60,547 bases of DNA. Origin: an uncultured Clostridium sp. (GTDB taxonomy: Bacteria; Bacillota_I; Bacilli_A; Acholeplasmatales; Anaeroplasmataceae). The position numbers were made by a program, and so were the translations under genes. The stretch lies in NCBI GenBank assembly GCA_946540005.1, contig CAMNHY010000004.1, positions 1 to 60,547 of the forward strand. The letters run 5' to 3'. The notes under the pieces are model-generated. The model was not told the origin of the DNA, made no database searches, and saw only the letters and a list, made by a program, of their open reading frames with translations. Numbering within the stretch: the first letter of the stretch is position 1; each line of letters starts with the position of its first letter. Of the stretch, positions 38,679 to 47,967 are shown in pieces.

Positions 38679-39965
38679 CTATTTAATTGGTTTTAATACT
38701 TTCTTACCACCCATATATGGTTGAAGTGCTTGTGGAACATTAATTGAACCATCTTCATTATAATTATTTTCAATAACAGCAATTAAACCACGTGGTGATG
38801 CTACTACAGTATTATTTAAAGTGTGGCATAAGTGTGTACCATCTTGATCTTTATAACGTATACCAAGTCTTCTTGCTTGTGCATCACCTAGTGTTGAACA
38901 AGAACCTACTTCAAAATACTTTTGTTGTCTTGGTGACCAAGCTTCAACATCGCATGATTTAACCTTTAAATCAGCTAAATCACCTGTACAGCATTCAAGT
39001 TGACGAACAGGAACATCTAAGCTTCTGAAATAATCTACAGTTAATTTCCATAACTTATTGTACCAAGTCATAGAATCCTCTGGCTTACAAATTACAATCA
39101 TTTCCTCTTTTTCAAATTGGTGTACACGATATACTCCACGCTCTTCAATACCATGAGCACCAACTTCCTTACGGAAACATGGTGAATATGATGTAAGTGT
39201 TAAAGGTAATTGTTGATCTTTAATGATTTGACCTTTAAATCTACCGATCATAGAGTGTTCAGAAGTACCGATTAAATATAAATCTTCTCCTTCAATCTTA
39301 TACATCATGTTTTCCATTTCAGCAAATGACATAACACCATTTACAACATCACCATGAATCATGAATGGAGGAATAACATATGTGAATCCATTATCACACA
39401 TATAATCACGTGCATAAGCTAACATTGCTGAATGAAGTCTTGCAATATCACCTACTAAATAATAGAATCCATTACCTGATGTACGAGCTGATGCATCTTT
39501 ATCAAGACCATCAAAACGTGCCATAATATCAGCATGGAATGGTACTTCATAAGGAGGAACAACTGGTTCACCAAAACGTTGTACTTCAACATTGAATGAA
39601 TCATCTTTACCAACAGGAACTGATGGGTCAACAATATTAGGAATTACATACATTTTCTTTAAAAATTCTTCATTTAATGATGGTAATTTAGCATCTAATT
39701 CATCAATCTTATTAGCATATTCACCAACAGATTCTTTAACCTTTTGTGCTTCATCTTTCTTACCTTCACGCATTAATTTACCAATTTCACCTGAAGCTTT
39801 ATTCTTTTGTGCCTTTAAACCTTCAACTTCAGTTTTGATAGCTCTAATTTGTCTATCTAATTCAATAACTTCATCAACTAAAGGTAATTTTTCATCTTGG
39901 AATTTTTTCTTAATGTTTTCCTTAACAATTTCAGGATTTTCTCTTACAAATTTAATATCTAGCAT
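38679..39965 (-). CDS. serS: Seryl-tRNA synthetase
   Basis: Charges tRNA-Ser. 428 residues. The N-terminal coiled-coil arm (about 30-100) binds the long variable arm of tRNA-Ser, and the class II core has TSPCFRKEVGAHG-type motif 2 (YSPCFRKEVGAHGIEERGVYR) and the C-terminal NNTVVASPRGLIAVIENNY motif 3. AGGAG precedes the ATG. Transcription is controlled by the serine T-box just upstream. Confidence 0.97.
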   Translation of the reverse strand: MLDIKFVRENPEIVKENIKKKFQDEKLPLVDEVIELDRQIRAIKTEVEGLKAQKNKASGEIGKLMREGKKDEAQKVKESVGEYANKIDELDAKLPSLNEEFLKKMYVIPNIVDPSVPVGKDDSFNVEVQRFGEPVVPPYEVPFHADIMARFDGLDKDASARTSGNGFYYLVGDIARLHSAMLAYARDYMCDNGFTYVIPPFMIHGDVVNGVMSFAEMENMMYKIEGEDLYLIGTSEHSMIGRFKGQIIKDQQLPLTLTSYSPCFRKEVGAHGIEERGVYRVHQFEKEEMIVICKPEDSMTWYNKLWKLTVDYFRSLDVPVRQLECCTGDLADLKVKSCDVEAWSPRQQKYFEVGSCSTLGDAQARRLGIRYKDQDGTHLCHTLNNTVVASPRGLIAVIENNYNEDGSINVPQALQPYMGGKKVLKPIK

Positions 39966-39996
39966 AATATTTCTCCTATAATAAATTTATTATATT

Positions 39997-40209
39997 AAAA
40001 AAGTCCCTAAGACTTTTTTAAATCTTAAGGACGAATTATCGCGGTGCCACCTTAATTCTGAATAAATCAGCTCTCTTTTTCTGTAACGTAGAAATTACGA
40101 AAAATCTCCAAAGTAGATTCATTATAATCTTGTTTAACTATTTTCACCACACATAGTCTCTCTACAAAACTCCAATTATAATTACTTGTCTTTTTCATCA
40201 ATTTTTAAC
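39997..40209 (-). promoter_or_regulatory. T-box leader of serS
   Basis: The minus strand carries the T-box sequence AAGGTGGCACCGCG (40040-40053). Its bulge UGGC matches acceptor GCCA with discriminator G73, as in tRNA-Ser. A Ser codon UCU stands in a likely specifier loop at 40115-40117. Terminator stem GTCCTTAAGA/TCTTAGGGAC plus six T lies at 39997-40032, and its 5' arm overlaps the antiterminator partner. Uncharged tRNA-Ser should turn serS on. Confidence 0.93.
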
Positions 40210-40215
40210 AACATA

Positions 40216-40244
40216 ATTATAATCTATTTTACAATCTCTTGCAA
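40216..40244 (-). promoter_or_regulatory. serS promoter
   Basis: TTGCAA (40239-40244), 17 bp spacer, TATAAT (40216-40221) on the minus strand. Confidence 0.8.
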
Positions 40245-40261
40245 GTAAATTTAATCGAAGA

Positions 40262-40482
40262 AAAATAAAGACATTCTAAATTTTTAGAATGTCTTCATTA
40301 TTTTTATAATTTCCTAATAGTTTAAATTTCTAGTTCTTTTTCTATAAATTAATTACAACTTTGTAGAACCCAATTTTAAATATATATTTACAATTCATAA
40401 ACCCTACAATTTAATTACAAAATTATTTTTAATTTACTTTCCTTTTACTAGATAATCCTTTCTATAAAAGATTATAATTTAC
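40262..40482 (-). ncRNA. Candidate non-coding RNA, 6S-like
   Basis: A strong promoter and an intrinsic terminator (AAGACATTCTAAA/TTTAGAATGTCTT plus TTATTTTT at 40262-40295) bracket about 220 nt without an open frame. Nested long-range pairs make a rod: TCTAGT 40447-40452 with 40329-40334, TAAATTA 40430-40436 with 40345-40351, TTGTAG 40404-40409 with 40361-40366, and an apical palindrome. A purine-rich bubble (AAAAGGAAAG facing about nine bases, TAGAAAAAG) separates the first two helices. Size, rod shape and central bubble recall 6S RNA, but no sequence identity is claimed. Confidence 0.55.
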
Positions 40483-40488
40483 TTCTTT

Positions 40489-40518
40489 ATTATAAACTAA
40501 CTTATATGTAGCTGTCAA
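40489..40518 (-). promoter_or_regulatory. Promoter of the candidate ncRNA
   Basis: Perfect TTGACA (40513-40518) and TATAAT (40489-40494) with an 18 bp spacer, among the best promoters in the window. Confidence 0.82.
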
Positions 40519-40527
40519 TATATGTCG

Positions 40528-40556
40528 AAAAAAGAGAGAAGTTTTTTTCTCTCTTT
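40528..40556 (-). terminator. Terminator of the ABC exporter operon
   Basis: AAAGAGAGAA and TTCTCTCTTT pair, followed by TTTTTT-CG on the minus strand; the stem touches the stop codon of the second ABC gene. Confidence 0.85.
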
Positions 40557-42372
40557 ATTCTTCTATGCCATCTATTTGTTTTCTAAATTGATTTTTATAT
40601 AATTCAAAATAATATCCTTTTTTATTTAGTAATTCTTTATGAGTACCACTTTCTACAATTCTTCCTTTATCCATTACGATAATTAAATTAGAATTAACGA
40701 TAGTTGAAAGTCTATGTGCAACGATAAAGCTAGTTCTATTCTTTAATACCTTAGATATAGCATTTTGTATTTTTTCTTCGCTCTTTGTATCAATTGAGGA
40801 TGTAGCTTCATCTAAAATCAATAATTTAGGATTTGCAACAATCGCACGTGCAAATGATATCAATTGCCTTTCTCCTTGAGAAAGTCTTGAACCACCTTCA
40901 CCTACATTTGTATTGTATTTATCTGGTAAGGATTCAATAAAATCTTTTGCATCTACTATTTCAAGCGCTTTAATACATTCTTCATCACTAGCACTTAAAT
41001 TACCATATCTTACATTATCTAAGATTGAACCTGAAAATAATTGTGGTGATTGCAATACATAACCTAGATTAGAATGAAGCCAACCTACAGATCTATCTTT
41101 ATAATCAACATCATCAATTAATATTGAACCATTAGTTGGTTCATAAAATCTAGATATTAAGTTTATAATTGTAGATTTACCACTTCCTGTGTGTCCTACA
41201 AGGGCCACAGACATACCAGATTCTACTTTTAAATTAAAATCATGTAAAACTTCTTCTCCAGTATTATACTTAAAATCTACATTTTTAAATTCTACTTTTC
41301 CTATTAATTCTTCATAATTTTCTTTTTTAGGATTATAAATATCTCCATATTTTTCAATTACATCTTCTCTATCAACTATTTCAGGTTTTGTATTAATTAA
41401 TGAAATAATACGCTCAGCTGAAGCTTGTGCTTGTTGGAAATCACCTAAGATTTGTGCAATTGATAAAATAGGTCCAAACATTTTTAAAGTATAATCTATT
41501 CCAATATAAATTTGAGGTCCTGTTAGTCCAAATATTAAACCACTAACCATTACAGTAGATACATCTACATAAGTTAGGAAAAATGCAAACGGACCAAAAA
41601 ATGACGAAAATGCGATTGCAATTAAAGTCATTTTTCTATATTTATTTGCAAGTGAATTAAATTCATATTTATTACTGTCTTCTATAACTAAAGATTTAGT
41701 AGTTTTAGATCCTAAAAATCCTTCTGAAAATTTACCTGTTACTTCACTATTTACTTTTCTTGAATTTCTATAACCTTTTAATATTTTCTTATTTATAAAC
41801 CATACAAATAATAATAAAACGGGTAAGAATGCAATAGATACTAATGCTAATCTATAATCAACGAATACAAACATTACTACAATAATACCAATTACATCAA
41901 TTGCACCCCATAAGAAATCATGAAGTCCCCATGACAATATTTCTGCTAATTTTCTAGAATCACTTGTAACACGAGACATAATCCATCCTGATGGAGTTAC
42001 ATCAAAATATGAAAATGATAATTTTTGTAGTTGTTCAAAGCTTTGTTTACGCAAAGAATATGCAGTATGTATTTGTATTCTTCCTACAAATCTTAAGAAT
42101 GAATAACTAGATAATCCAAATAAAATACATACAATAATGTAAAGTGGAATAAACCATTTAAGTGAATCATATTTAGGTTCATTAATAAAGTAGTTTTCTA
42201 GCGCAAATTTATTCAATAAAGGATATAGAATATCAATTAATGATTCTATAACTACAGATATAATCATACCTATAGCACCAAATTTATCTAAAAATACTGT
42301 ATGGATGATTTGTTTCCAAGTATTTAGGCTAGCTTTTTGGTTACTATAATCTTCCTCTTCTAACTCTTCCAT
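40555..42372 (-). CDS. ABC exporter half-transporter (permease plus ATPase), second subunit
   Basis: 605 residues: six-helix type 1 exporter domain to about residue 330, then an ATPase with Walker A VALVGHTGSGKSTI, signature LSQGERQLISFARA and Walker B PKLLILDEATSSID. The intact catalytic Glu after Walker B marks this as the subunit with the competent site, whereas the partner has Asp there. It overlaps the partner by one base. Together they probably form a heterodimeric multidrug or lipid exporter of the BmrCD/YheHI kind; substrate unknown. Confidence 0.93.
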   Translation of the reverse strand: MEELEEEDYSNQKASLNTWKQIIHTVFLDKFGAIGMIISVVIESLIDILYPLLNKFALENYFINEPKYDSLKWFIPLYIIVCILFGLSSYSFLRFVGRIQIHTAYSLRKQSFEQLQKLSFSYFDVTPSGWIMSRVTSDSRKLAEILSWGLHDFLWGAIDVIGIIVVMFVFVDYRLALVSIAFLPVLLLFVWFINKKILKGYRNSRKVNSEVTGKFSEGFLGSKTTKSLVIEDSNKYEFNSLANKYRKMTLIAIAFSSFFGPFAFFLTYVDVSTVMVSGLIFGLTGPQIYIGIDYTLKMFGPILSIAQILGDFQQAQASAERIISLINTKPEIVDREDVIEKYGDIYNPKKENYEELIGKVEFKNVDFKYNTGEEVLHDFNLKVESGMSVALVGHTGSGKSTIINLISRFYEPTNGSILIDDVDYKDRSVGWLHSNLGYVLQSPQLFSGSILDNVRYGNLSASDEECIKALEIVDAKDFIESLPDKYNTNVGEGGSRLSQGERQLISFARAIVANPKLLILDEATSSIDTKSEEKIQNAISKVLKNRTSFIVAHRLSTIVNSNLIIVMDKGRIVESGTHKELLNKKGYYFELYKNQFRKQIDGIEE

Positions 42373-44183
42373 TAGATATTCCCTCCTTCATTAAGTACTT
42401 TATTAAACTCATCTTCAAGTCTACCTTGTAGTTCCCATAATTCACTATATAAACCATTATTCTTTAATTGTTCATGTGTTCCTATAGCTTCAACTGTACC
42501 ATTATTTAGAACTATAATTTTATCAGCCTCTTTAGCTGTTGTAATTCTATGAGTAATAATAATCATTGTTTGATTTTTATTATGCTTTTTCAAAGCTTGT
42601 CTAATAATTAAATCAGTTTTTGTATCTAGAGCTGACAATGAGTCATCAAATATTAAAACTGGCGCATTTGATGTTAATATTCTTGCAATCGCAAGTCTTT
42701 GTTTCTGACCACCTGATAAAGTAGTACCTTTTTCTCCTACAATTGTTTTATAACCATTTTTAAAGTTTTTAATCTCATCATATATATCAGCAATTTTACT
42801 AGCCTCTATTACTTTTTCTTCTGGCATTTCTTTATTCATAATAGATATATTTTCATAAATTGATTTGGAATATAAGAATGGATCTTGTAATACAATTCTT
42901 ATATTATTTCTTAAATATTTTTTATTAATATCTTTAATATTAGTATTATTTATGAAAATATCACCACTATTTACTTCTAAAAATCTTGTAATAAGATTAC
43001 ATATTGTAGACTTACCACTTCCAGTTTTACCAACAATTGCTACTGTTTCACCTGGATTAATTTCAAATGAAACATTATCTAATAAATGTTCTTTTTCATC
43101 TTCAAACTTAAATGAAACATTTTTAAATACAATCTTACCATTAATTACTGGTTTTTCTTTACCATCTATTTCAAATTCTGATGGCATTTTTATTATTTCA
43201 TCTATTCTTTTTGCAGCAACTACTGATTTAGAGAAATTAGATACAGTTCTACCTAAACCTCTCATAGGCCAAACAATCATTTCAAGTAATCCAAGACATG
43301 TAACCATTTGTGACATAGTGATTGCACCATTTTTAGTTAAGATAATACCTATAAGTACAGCTACAAAATATTGTAATAAAGTAATGGTGTCTGATATTGC
43401 CCAATATAAACTCATTATCTTATTAACTTTAAAGTCTATCTTACAATATTCTTTATTATCCTTATCCATTTTTTCTATTTCATATTTTTCGTTAGCGAAA
43501 GCCTTAACAACTCTAATACCATTGATATCCTCTTGAATATCTGTAGTCATTTTACTTTCTTTTTCTTCTACTTTTTCAATCAATTTAGTTACATATTGAT
43601 AATACATTATAGACGCAATAACAGTAATTGGAATAACTATAACACCAACTAGCATCATTTGCCATGAAATGCGAGCCATTTGAATTGTACCTACTATTAC
43701 TGTGAATAGAGTATCAATTAAATTTGGCATTTGAGAACCAATAAAGCTAGAAGATGAATCAATATCTGAAGTACATCTTTGAATTAAATCTCCAGAATCA
43801 GCTCTATTCAAATATGAGTAAGATAAATCACTTACTTTATCATAGAATTTTATTCTCATATCTCTGCCAATATTTTGTGTTATAAGACCTGACATATAAT
43901 TTGTGCTAAAACGCATAATAGATCTTATAAATTGAACACAAATCAAGCTTACTCCTGTCATAATTATAGCTAAATATAGACCTTTATTTTGATTTATATT
44001 TACCAATATATTTTCAAGGAATGACGGAATAAGTCCTTTTGTTGATTCATTGTTAATAAGTGCAATAGAAAAACCAACTATTTTTGATAAATAGCTATAT
44101 AACCATTCTAGTAAAAACAATAAAATAGTAATTACAATAAGATGCAAAATATATTTTTTTGCCCATTTAAATAATACCCTCAT
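42372..44183 (-). CDS. ABC exporter half-transporter, first subunit with degenerate ATPase site
   Basis: 603 residues from ATG 44183, which has GGAGGAT just upstream (the in-frame ATG at 44198 overlaps that site). Exporter membrane domain followed by an ATPase with Walker A VAIVGKTGSGKSTIC, signature LSGGQKQRLAIARI and Walker B APVLIFDDSLSALD, where the catalytic Glu is Asp. Such asymmetry is normal for heterodimeric exporters with one degenerate site. The Lrp terminator lies only 16 bases upstream of the start. Confidence 0.93.
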   Translation of the reverse strand: MRVLFKWAKKYILHLIVITILLFLLEWLYSYLSKIVGFSIALINNESTKGLIPSFLENILVNINQNKGLYLAIIMTGVSLICVQFIRSIMRFSTNYMSGLITQNIGRDMRIKFYDKVSDLSYSYLNRADSGDLIQRCTSDIDSSSSFIGSQMPNLIDTLFTVIVGTIQMARISWQMMLVGVIVIPITVIASIMYYQYVTKLIEKVEEKESKMTTDIQEDINGIRVVKAFANEKYEIEKMDKDNKEYCKIDFKVNKIMSLYWAISDTITLLQYFVAVLIGIILTKNGAITMSQMVTCLGLLEMIVWPMRGLGRTVSNFSKSVVAAKRIDEIIKMPSEFEIDGKEKPVINGKIVFKNVSFKFEDEKEHLLDNVSFEINPGETVAIVGKTGSGKSTICNLITRFLEVNSGDIFINNTNIKDINKKYLRNNIRIVLQDPFLYSKSIYENISIMNKEMPEEKVIEASKIADIYDEIKNFKNGYKTIVGEKGTTLSGGQKQRLAIARILTSNAPVLIFDDSLSALDTKTDLIIRQALKKHNKNQTMIIITHRITTAKEADKIIVLNNGTVEAIGTHEQLKNNGLYSELWELQGRLEDEFNKVLNEGGNI

Positions 44184-44198
44184 ATATCCTCCATACAT

Positions 44199-44230
44199 AA
44201 AAAAAGAATTCTATAGATATAGAATTCTTT
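44199..44230 (-). terminator. Terminator after the Lrp regulator, before the ABC genes
   Basis: AAAGAATTCTATA and TATAGAATTCTTT form a 13 bp stem followed by seven T on the minus strand. It lies between the lrp stop (44241) and the ABC start (44183). Confidence 0.85.
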
Positions 44231-44240
44231 TAATACAAAA

Positions 44241-44735
44241 CTATTTTTCAGTTAGTGGAATTACTGTTGTAGTTTTATCTTGATGTGCAACAAGACTTGA
44301 TACAACATTAGAAACATGATCAATTGACATAATCTTATCAACTACAAAATTTCTATATTCTTCAAGATCTTTTGCAACTACTTTTAACAAGAATGAACCA
44401 TCACCAGTAATTGTATAACATTCAACAACTTGTGGAATGTCACGAATTAATTTAACAAAATTATCAGAAACTTCCCTAGTTAAACGAGTAACTTCAACAC
44501 GTGCGAATGCAACAATTTCATAACCTAATTTCTTCTCATCAACTAGTATACTAGTTTTTGCGATAATTCCATTATCTCTTAATGCTTTTGTACGTAATAA
44601 ACAAGATGAAGGTGCTAAACCAATTTTTTTAGATAAATCTAAATTTGAAATAGAACCATCCTCTTGTAAAAATTCTAATATCTTCTTATCATATATGTCT
44701 AAAGCCTTAGCTCTCTCGCCATATGAAACTTTCAT
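44241..44735 (-). CDS. Lrp/AsnC family transcription regulator
   Basis: 164 residues from ATG 44735 (AAGGAG 8 bases upstream; an in-frame GTG at 44744 overlaps it). N-terminal winged helix-turn-helix (LDIYDKKILEFLQEDGSISNLDLSKKIGLAPSSCLLRTKAL) in part, followed by the RAM ligand domain (GYEIVAFARVEV, PQVVECYTITGDGSFLLKVV). Such proteins bind an amino acid or related effector. Immediate downstream genes are the ABC exporter pair, which it may regulate; upstream lies threonine aldolase. Confidence 0.92.
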   Translation of the reverse strand: MKVSYGERAKALDIYDKKILEFLQEDGSISNLDLSKKIGLAPSSCLLRTKALRDNGIIAKTSILVDEKKLGYEIVAFARVEVTRLTREVSDNFVKLIRDIPQVVECYTITGDGSFLLKVVAKDLEEYRNFVVDKIMSIDHVSNVVSSLVAHQDKTTTVIPLTEK

Positions 44736-44897
44736 CGATATCACTCCTTAACTATTATTCTATTTTCATAAACAATTATATCAAAATAAATAATTAAAGT
44801 AAATATAAATCATAAAAAAATATTTAATTAATAATTTTATTTAAAGATTTAAATTTTACAAAATGCACTGTTTTTTGTGTTTTGTTTGTCATACAAA

Positions 44898-45917
44898 CTA
44901 AATATTTGAAAGAATTGTATCAAGTTCATCAATATCTTCATTTGTTGTATTAAAATTTGTTACAAATCTAGAAACAATATAATTATTGTTTTCTTCCCAT
45001 TTTTCAAACAAAACCTTATCTTTTAATTTCAAAAATTGTTTACTATCTAAGTTAACAAATACTTGGTTTGTAGGATTAATATATGCTTCAGATATATTAT
45101 GCTTTTTAAATACATTACGAAGCTTTTTAGCCATCTCTACACTATTTTTAGCATTTTTATAATATAAATTATCTTTAAAAAATTCTTCAAATATAATGCC
45201 AACTACAAATCCCTTTGCAAGTAAACCACCTTGATTTTTTAATAAATATGAAAAACCTTTTTTTAAATCATTATTTAAAATAATTAATGCCTCACCAAGT
45301 GGTGCACCATTTTTTGTACCACCAATATAAAACATATCACAGCATTTAGCTATATCTTTTAAACTTAAGTCATTTTCATCACATTCAAGTGCACATCCTA
45401 AACGAGCACCATCAATGAATAAATATAAATTATTATCTTTACATACTTTATATATTTCTTCTAATTCTTTTTTATTATAAATTGTACCAATTTCAGTAGA
45501 ATTAGAAATATATACACAACGTGGTAATACTTTATGGAAATCTTCATGTTCTTTCAATACACTTAAAATAAGACTTGAATTAATCTTTCCATCTACGCCT
45601 TTAACTGTTAATATTTTGTGTCCATTTGATTCAACTGCGCCTGTTTCATGAACATTAATATGACCACTATCAACACATATAATAGCTTCATAAGGGCGTA
45701 ACATTTGAGCTAAGCCAATTTTATTAGTAATAGTTCCACCTGATAAAAAATAAATATCAGCATCACTATTTCCAATTTCTTTTTGAATTAATTTTTTAGC
45801 ATTTATTGTATGTTTATCTAATCCATATCCAATATTAGTTTCATTGCTTAATTCTAATAATTTATTAACAATATCCTTATGTCCAATAGAATTATAATCA
45901 TTTAAAAAACAAACCAT
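44898..45917 (-). CDS. Threonine aldolase family PLP enzyme
   Basis: Low-specificity L-threonine aldolase or related beta-eliminating lyase (threonine to glycine and acetaldehyde). 339 residues from ATG 45917, preceded by GAGGT; an upstream in-frame ATG at 45947 overlaps the previous gene. Signatures are FLSGGTITNKIG, the PLP Asp in LFIDGARLGCALE and the Schiff-base Lys in YIGGTKNGAPLGEALI. It is the last gene of a minus-strand run that starts at 47863. Glycine made here could feed purine synthesis, which is inference. Confidence 0.9.
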   Translation of the reverse strand: MVCFLNDYNSIGHKDIVNKLLELSNETNIGYGLDKHTINAKKLIQKEIGNSDADIYFLSGGTITNKIGLAQMLRPYEAIICVDSGHINVHETGAVESNGHKILTVKGVDGKINSSLILSVLKEHEDFHKVLPRCVYISNSTEIGTIYNKKELEEIYKVCKDNNLYLFIDGARLGCALECDENDLSLKDIAKCCDMFYIGGTKNGAPLGEALIILNNDLKKGFSYLLKNQGGLLAKGFVVGIIFEEFFKDNLYYKNAKNSVEMAKKLRNVFKKHNISEAYINPTNQVFVNLDSKQFLKLKDKVLFEKWEENNNYIVSRFVTNFNTTNEDIDELDTILSNI

Positions 45918-45928
45918 AATTACCTCTT

Positions 45929-46633
45929 CTAATACTTGATAAAACAAATATATTCCATATCTCTATTTACAGCTTGATTTAATAATTTAAAAAAGCCTGT
46001 ATTTTTTCTAACTGTTGTTATAGATTTAACATTTAAATCATCAACATAATCATGCAATAATTTTAATACTCCTTCATTATCGCTCTTATCAAATAAATGA
46101 AGTCCTATTTGGTGATTATGAAATGAATCTCTGACAGATACACAGCGCACGCCTTCAACAACTAATGAATCAATAGATAATCTAATTTGTCCATAATTAT
46201 CAACCATGAATTTATATTCATTTTTAATATTTTCTTTATAATCTTGTTCAAGAAGGGACAATTCTTTACTAGCAATATTATCTATATTTCTATCGCTTAT
46301 ATCTATACCCATTAAAGCCAATTTAGCGCATATTTTTTCACGTGAAATACCTTTTTTCTTTAATACAGTAATCAGTGTAATTATTTTAGCGCTGTATGTA
46401 TAGCCCTTCAAACAAAACTTAGATGCAGTTTGACTTGTAAAAATTACATCTTTACATCTGCATTCTTTATTTGTACAAGAATAACCTAAATTCTTTACTC
46501 TTGCTTTATGGCCTGATGAAAATTGAATGACTTTATTAGATACAGTATATCTATAAAAAAGCTTTGAGTTACAAACAGGACATCTACTAATTTCAGGTTT
46601 ATATACTCTAGTTGTCATGTTCATTTCAATCAA
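45929..46633 (-). CDS. Transposase-like zinc-ribbon protein, probably truncated or domesticated
   Basis: 234 residues. An N-terminal zinc ribbon (CPVCNSK ... CTNKECRC), a helix-turn-helix-like part (KKKGISREKICAKLALMGIDIS) and then a strand LSIDSLVVEGVRCVSVRD that looks like the first Asp strand of a DDE nuclease. The strand where a second Asp is expected reads ITTVRKNTGF, with no Asp, and the C-terminal catalytic part is absent; the protein ends soon after with MEYICFIKY. No inverted repeats were found. It is embedded in an operon, 12 bases before threonine aldolase, so it may have another role now. Confidence 0.6.
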   Translation of the reverse strand: MIEMNMTTRVYKPEISRCPVCNSKLFYRYTVSNKVIQFSSGHKARVKNLGYSCTNKECRCKDVIFTSQTASKFCLKGYTYSAKIITLITVLKKKGISREKICAKLALMGIDISDRNIDNIASKELSLLEQDYKENIKNEYKFMVDNYGQIRLSIDSLVVEGVRCVSVRDSFHNHQIGLHLFDKSDNEGVLKLLHDYVDDLNVKSITTVRKNTGFFKLLNQAVNRDMEYICFIKY

Positions 46634-46640
46634 CCCCTTT

Positions 46641-47303
46641 TTATTCTAAATTTTTATCTATTTCTTCAAAATGTAATTTATTCATTAATACATTTTTACT
46701 ATAGCTATGCATCTTAGGATCAATTGCATTAGCTTCAATTAAAATATTCTTTTCACTATCTAATATGAATGATTCATATAAGACTTTATCTCCTGTAAAG
46801 CTTAAATTAGGAGCTTTATCAAAAATATTATCTTCATTATTAGTAAATATTTCAAATCCAATAAATTCATTACATCTTTCAAGACCTTTTGTTGCGGTAT
46901 TATCATTTTTATCTTTATCCGGATTTAAATATTCTTTAACGTTATCAACAATAGTTACTTTATAGCATGTTTTCCCTTCAATCTTTACTGCTACATAACC
47001 AAACGAATTCTTTCTAAAAGTAAAATTATCATTCTTTAAGCTTGATACTATATCAAGTTCTGCAATGTATTTATATTCTTTTGTAGGAAAGTTTTCTTTT
47101 TTAGGCTTAAACTTAATTACTTTAGACATAAAAGCTTGAGTATTAATACTAAATAATAAAAAGAATAAAATTGAAGCCCATAGGATTGATTGATTATTTT
47201 TATTTACAGATAGAAAAACAAATAAAATTCCAAGTAAAAAACAAACAATAGATATAACTAAATATACCCATTTATTAAATCTCATAAAAAAAGGTAATTT
47301 CAT
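46641..47303 (-). CDS. Unrecognised membrane-anchored protein
   Basis: 220 residues. Two adjacent hydrophobic helices at about 12-30 and 38-56 (WVYLVISIVCFLLGILFVF), then a soluble domain of about 150 residues rich in Asn, Asp and Lys. Motifs such as FRKNSFGYVAVKIEGKTCYK and ECNEFIGFEIFTN match no family I know. It starts at the stop codon of the preceding gene and is followed 7 bases later by the transposase-like gene. Confidence 0.7.
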   Translation of the reverse strand: MKLPFFMRFNKWVYLVISIVCFLLGILFVFLSVNKNNQSILWASILFFLLFSINTQAFMSKVIKFKPKKENFPTKEYKYIAELDIVSSLKNDNFTFRKNSFGYVAVKIEGKTCYKVTIVDNVKEYLNPDKDKNDNTATKGLERCNEFIGFEIFTNNEDNIFDKAPNLSFTGDKVLYESFILDSEKNILIEANAIDPKMHSYSKNVLMNKLHFEEIDKNLE

Positions 47304-47863
47304 TATTCTTCATCTCCATTTCCTGATTGAGCTAAATCAAATCTTATAGCTGTATTATATAAATTATATAATTTACCAAAATCCTTTAACAACTTATAAT
47401 ATTTGATACAATGATTCTTTTCATCAAATCTAAATACCATTTGATAATTATTTTTATCTTGATATGAATTTAAGAAACAATATTTTTTTATTAATTCGAT
47501 ATGTTCATTTTCATCTTTAATAATTATGATTGTAATAGTTTTTAAATCAAAATCACTCATTTGAAGATTATCTAAAGCTCTATTTTTTGCATAATTAACT
47601 AAATTTTGATTTGAAAAATCAAAATTAGATAAATCTTTTAATGATTCAGTTAATATAAATTTAAATAATGAATTATGATATCTTCTTGCGTAAATATGAA
47701 TAGTATCATTATTAAAAATTTCTTCATCTTTTGCATATTTTAAATCATAATATAGTTGAGAATAATTATTTGAATAATAATATCCTACAGATGGGATTAA
47801 TCCCTCTTCTTTTTTTATAATATTTTTTTCTTTATCTGGGGCTAAAATATCAACTAATGACAT
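47303..47863 (-). CDS. Unrecognised soluble protein
   Basis: 186 residues with no membrane segment. It opens SLVDILAPDKEKNIIKKEEG, then an alternating helix-strand body (TIHIYARRYHNSLFKFIL, TITIIIIKDENEHIELIKKY) and an acidic tail. The ATG at 47863 has GAGGAAT before it. It is the first gene of the run that includes the membrane protein, the transposase-like protein and threonine aldolase. Function unknown. Confidence 0.7.
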   Translation of the reverse strand: MSLVDILAPDKEKNIIKKEEGLIPSVGYYYSNNYSQLYYDLKYAKDEEIFNNDTIHIYARRYHNSLFKFILTESLKDLSNFDFSNQNLVNYAKNRALDNLQMSDFDLKTITIIIIKDENEHIELIKKYCFLNSYQDKNNYQMVFRFDEKNHCIKYYKLLKDFGKLYNLYNTAIRFDLAQSGNGDEE

Positions 47864-47967
47864 AATTAATTCCTCTATTCTTTAATTTAAATTAATTATA
47901 TCATTTAAATATGACATTTTCAATTTTCAAGCATCTATGTTAAAATTAAAAAAAAGAGGTAAATTTT

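Noticed and set aside
42865-43536. A 223-codon frame on the plus strand
   Set aside because: Antisense to an ABC exporter gene with clear Walker motifs; no ribosome site and no recognisable domain.
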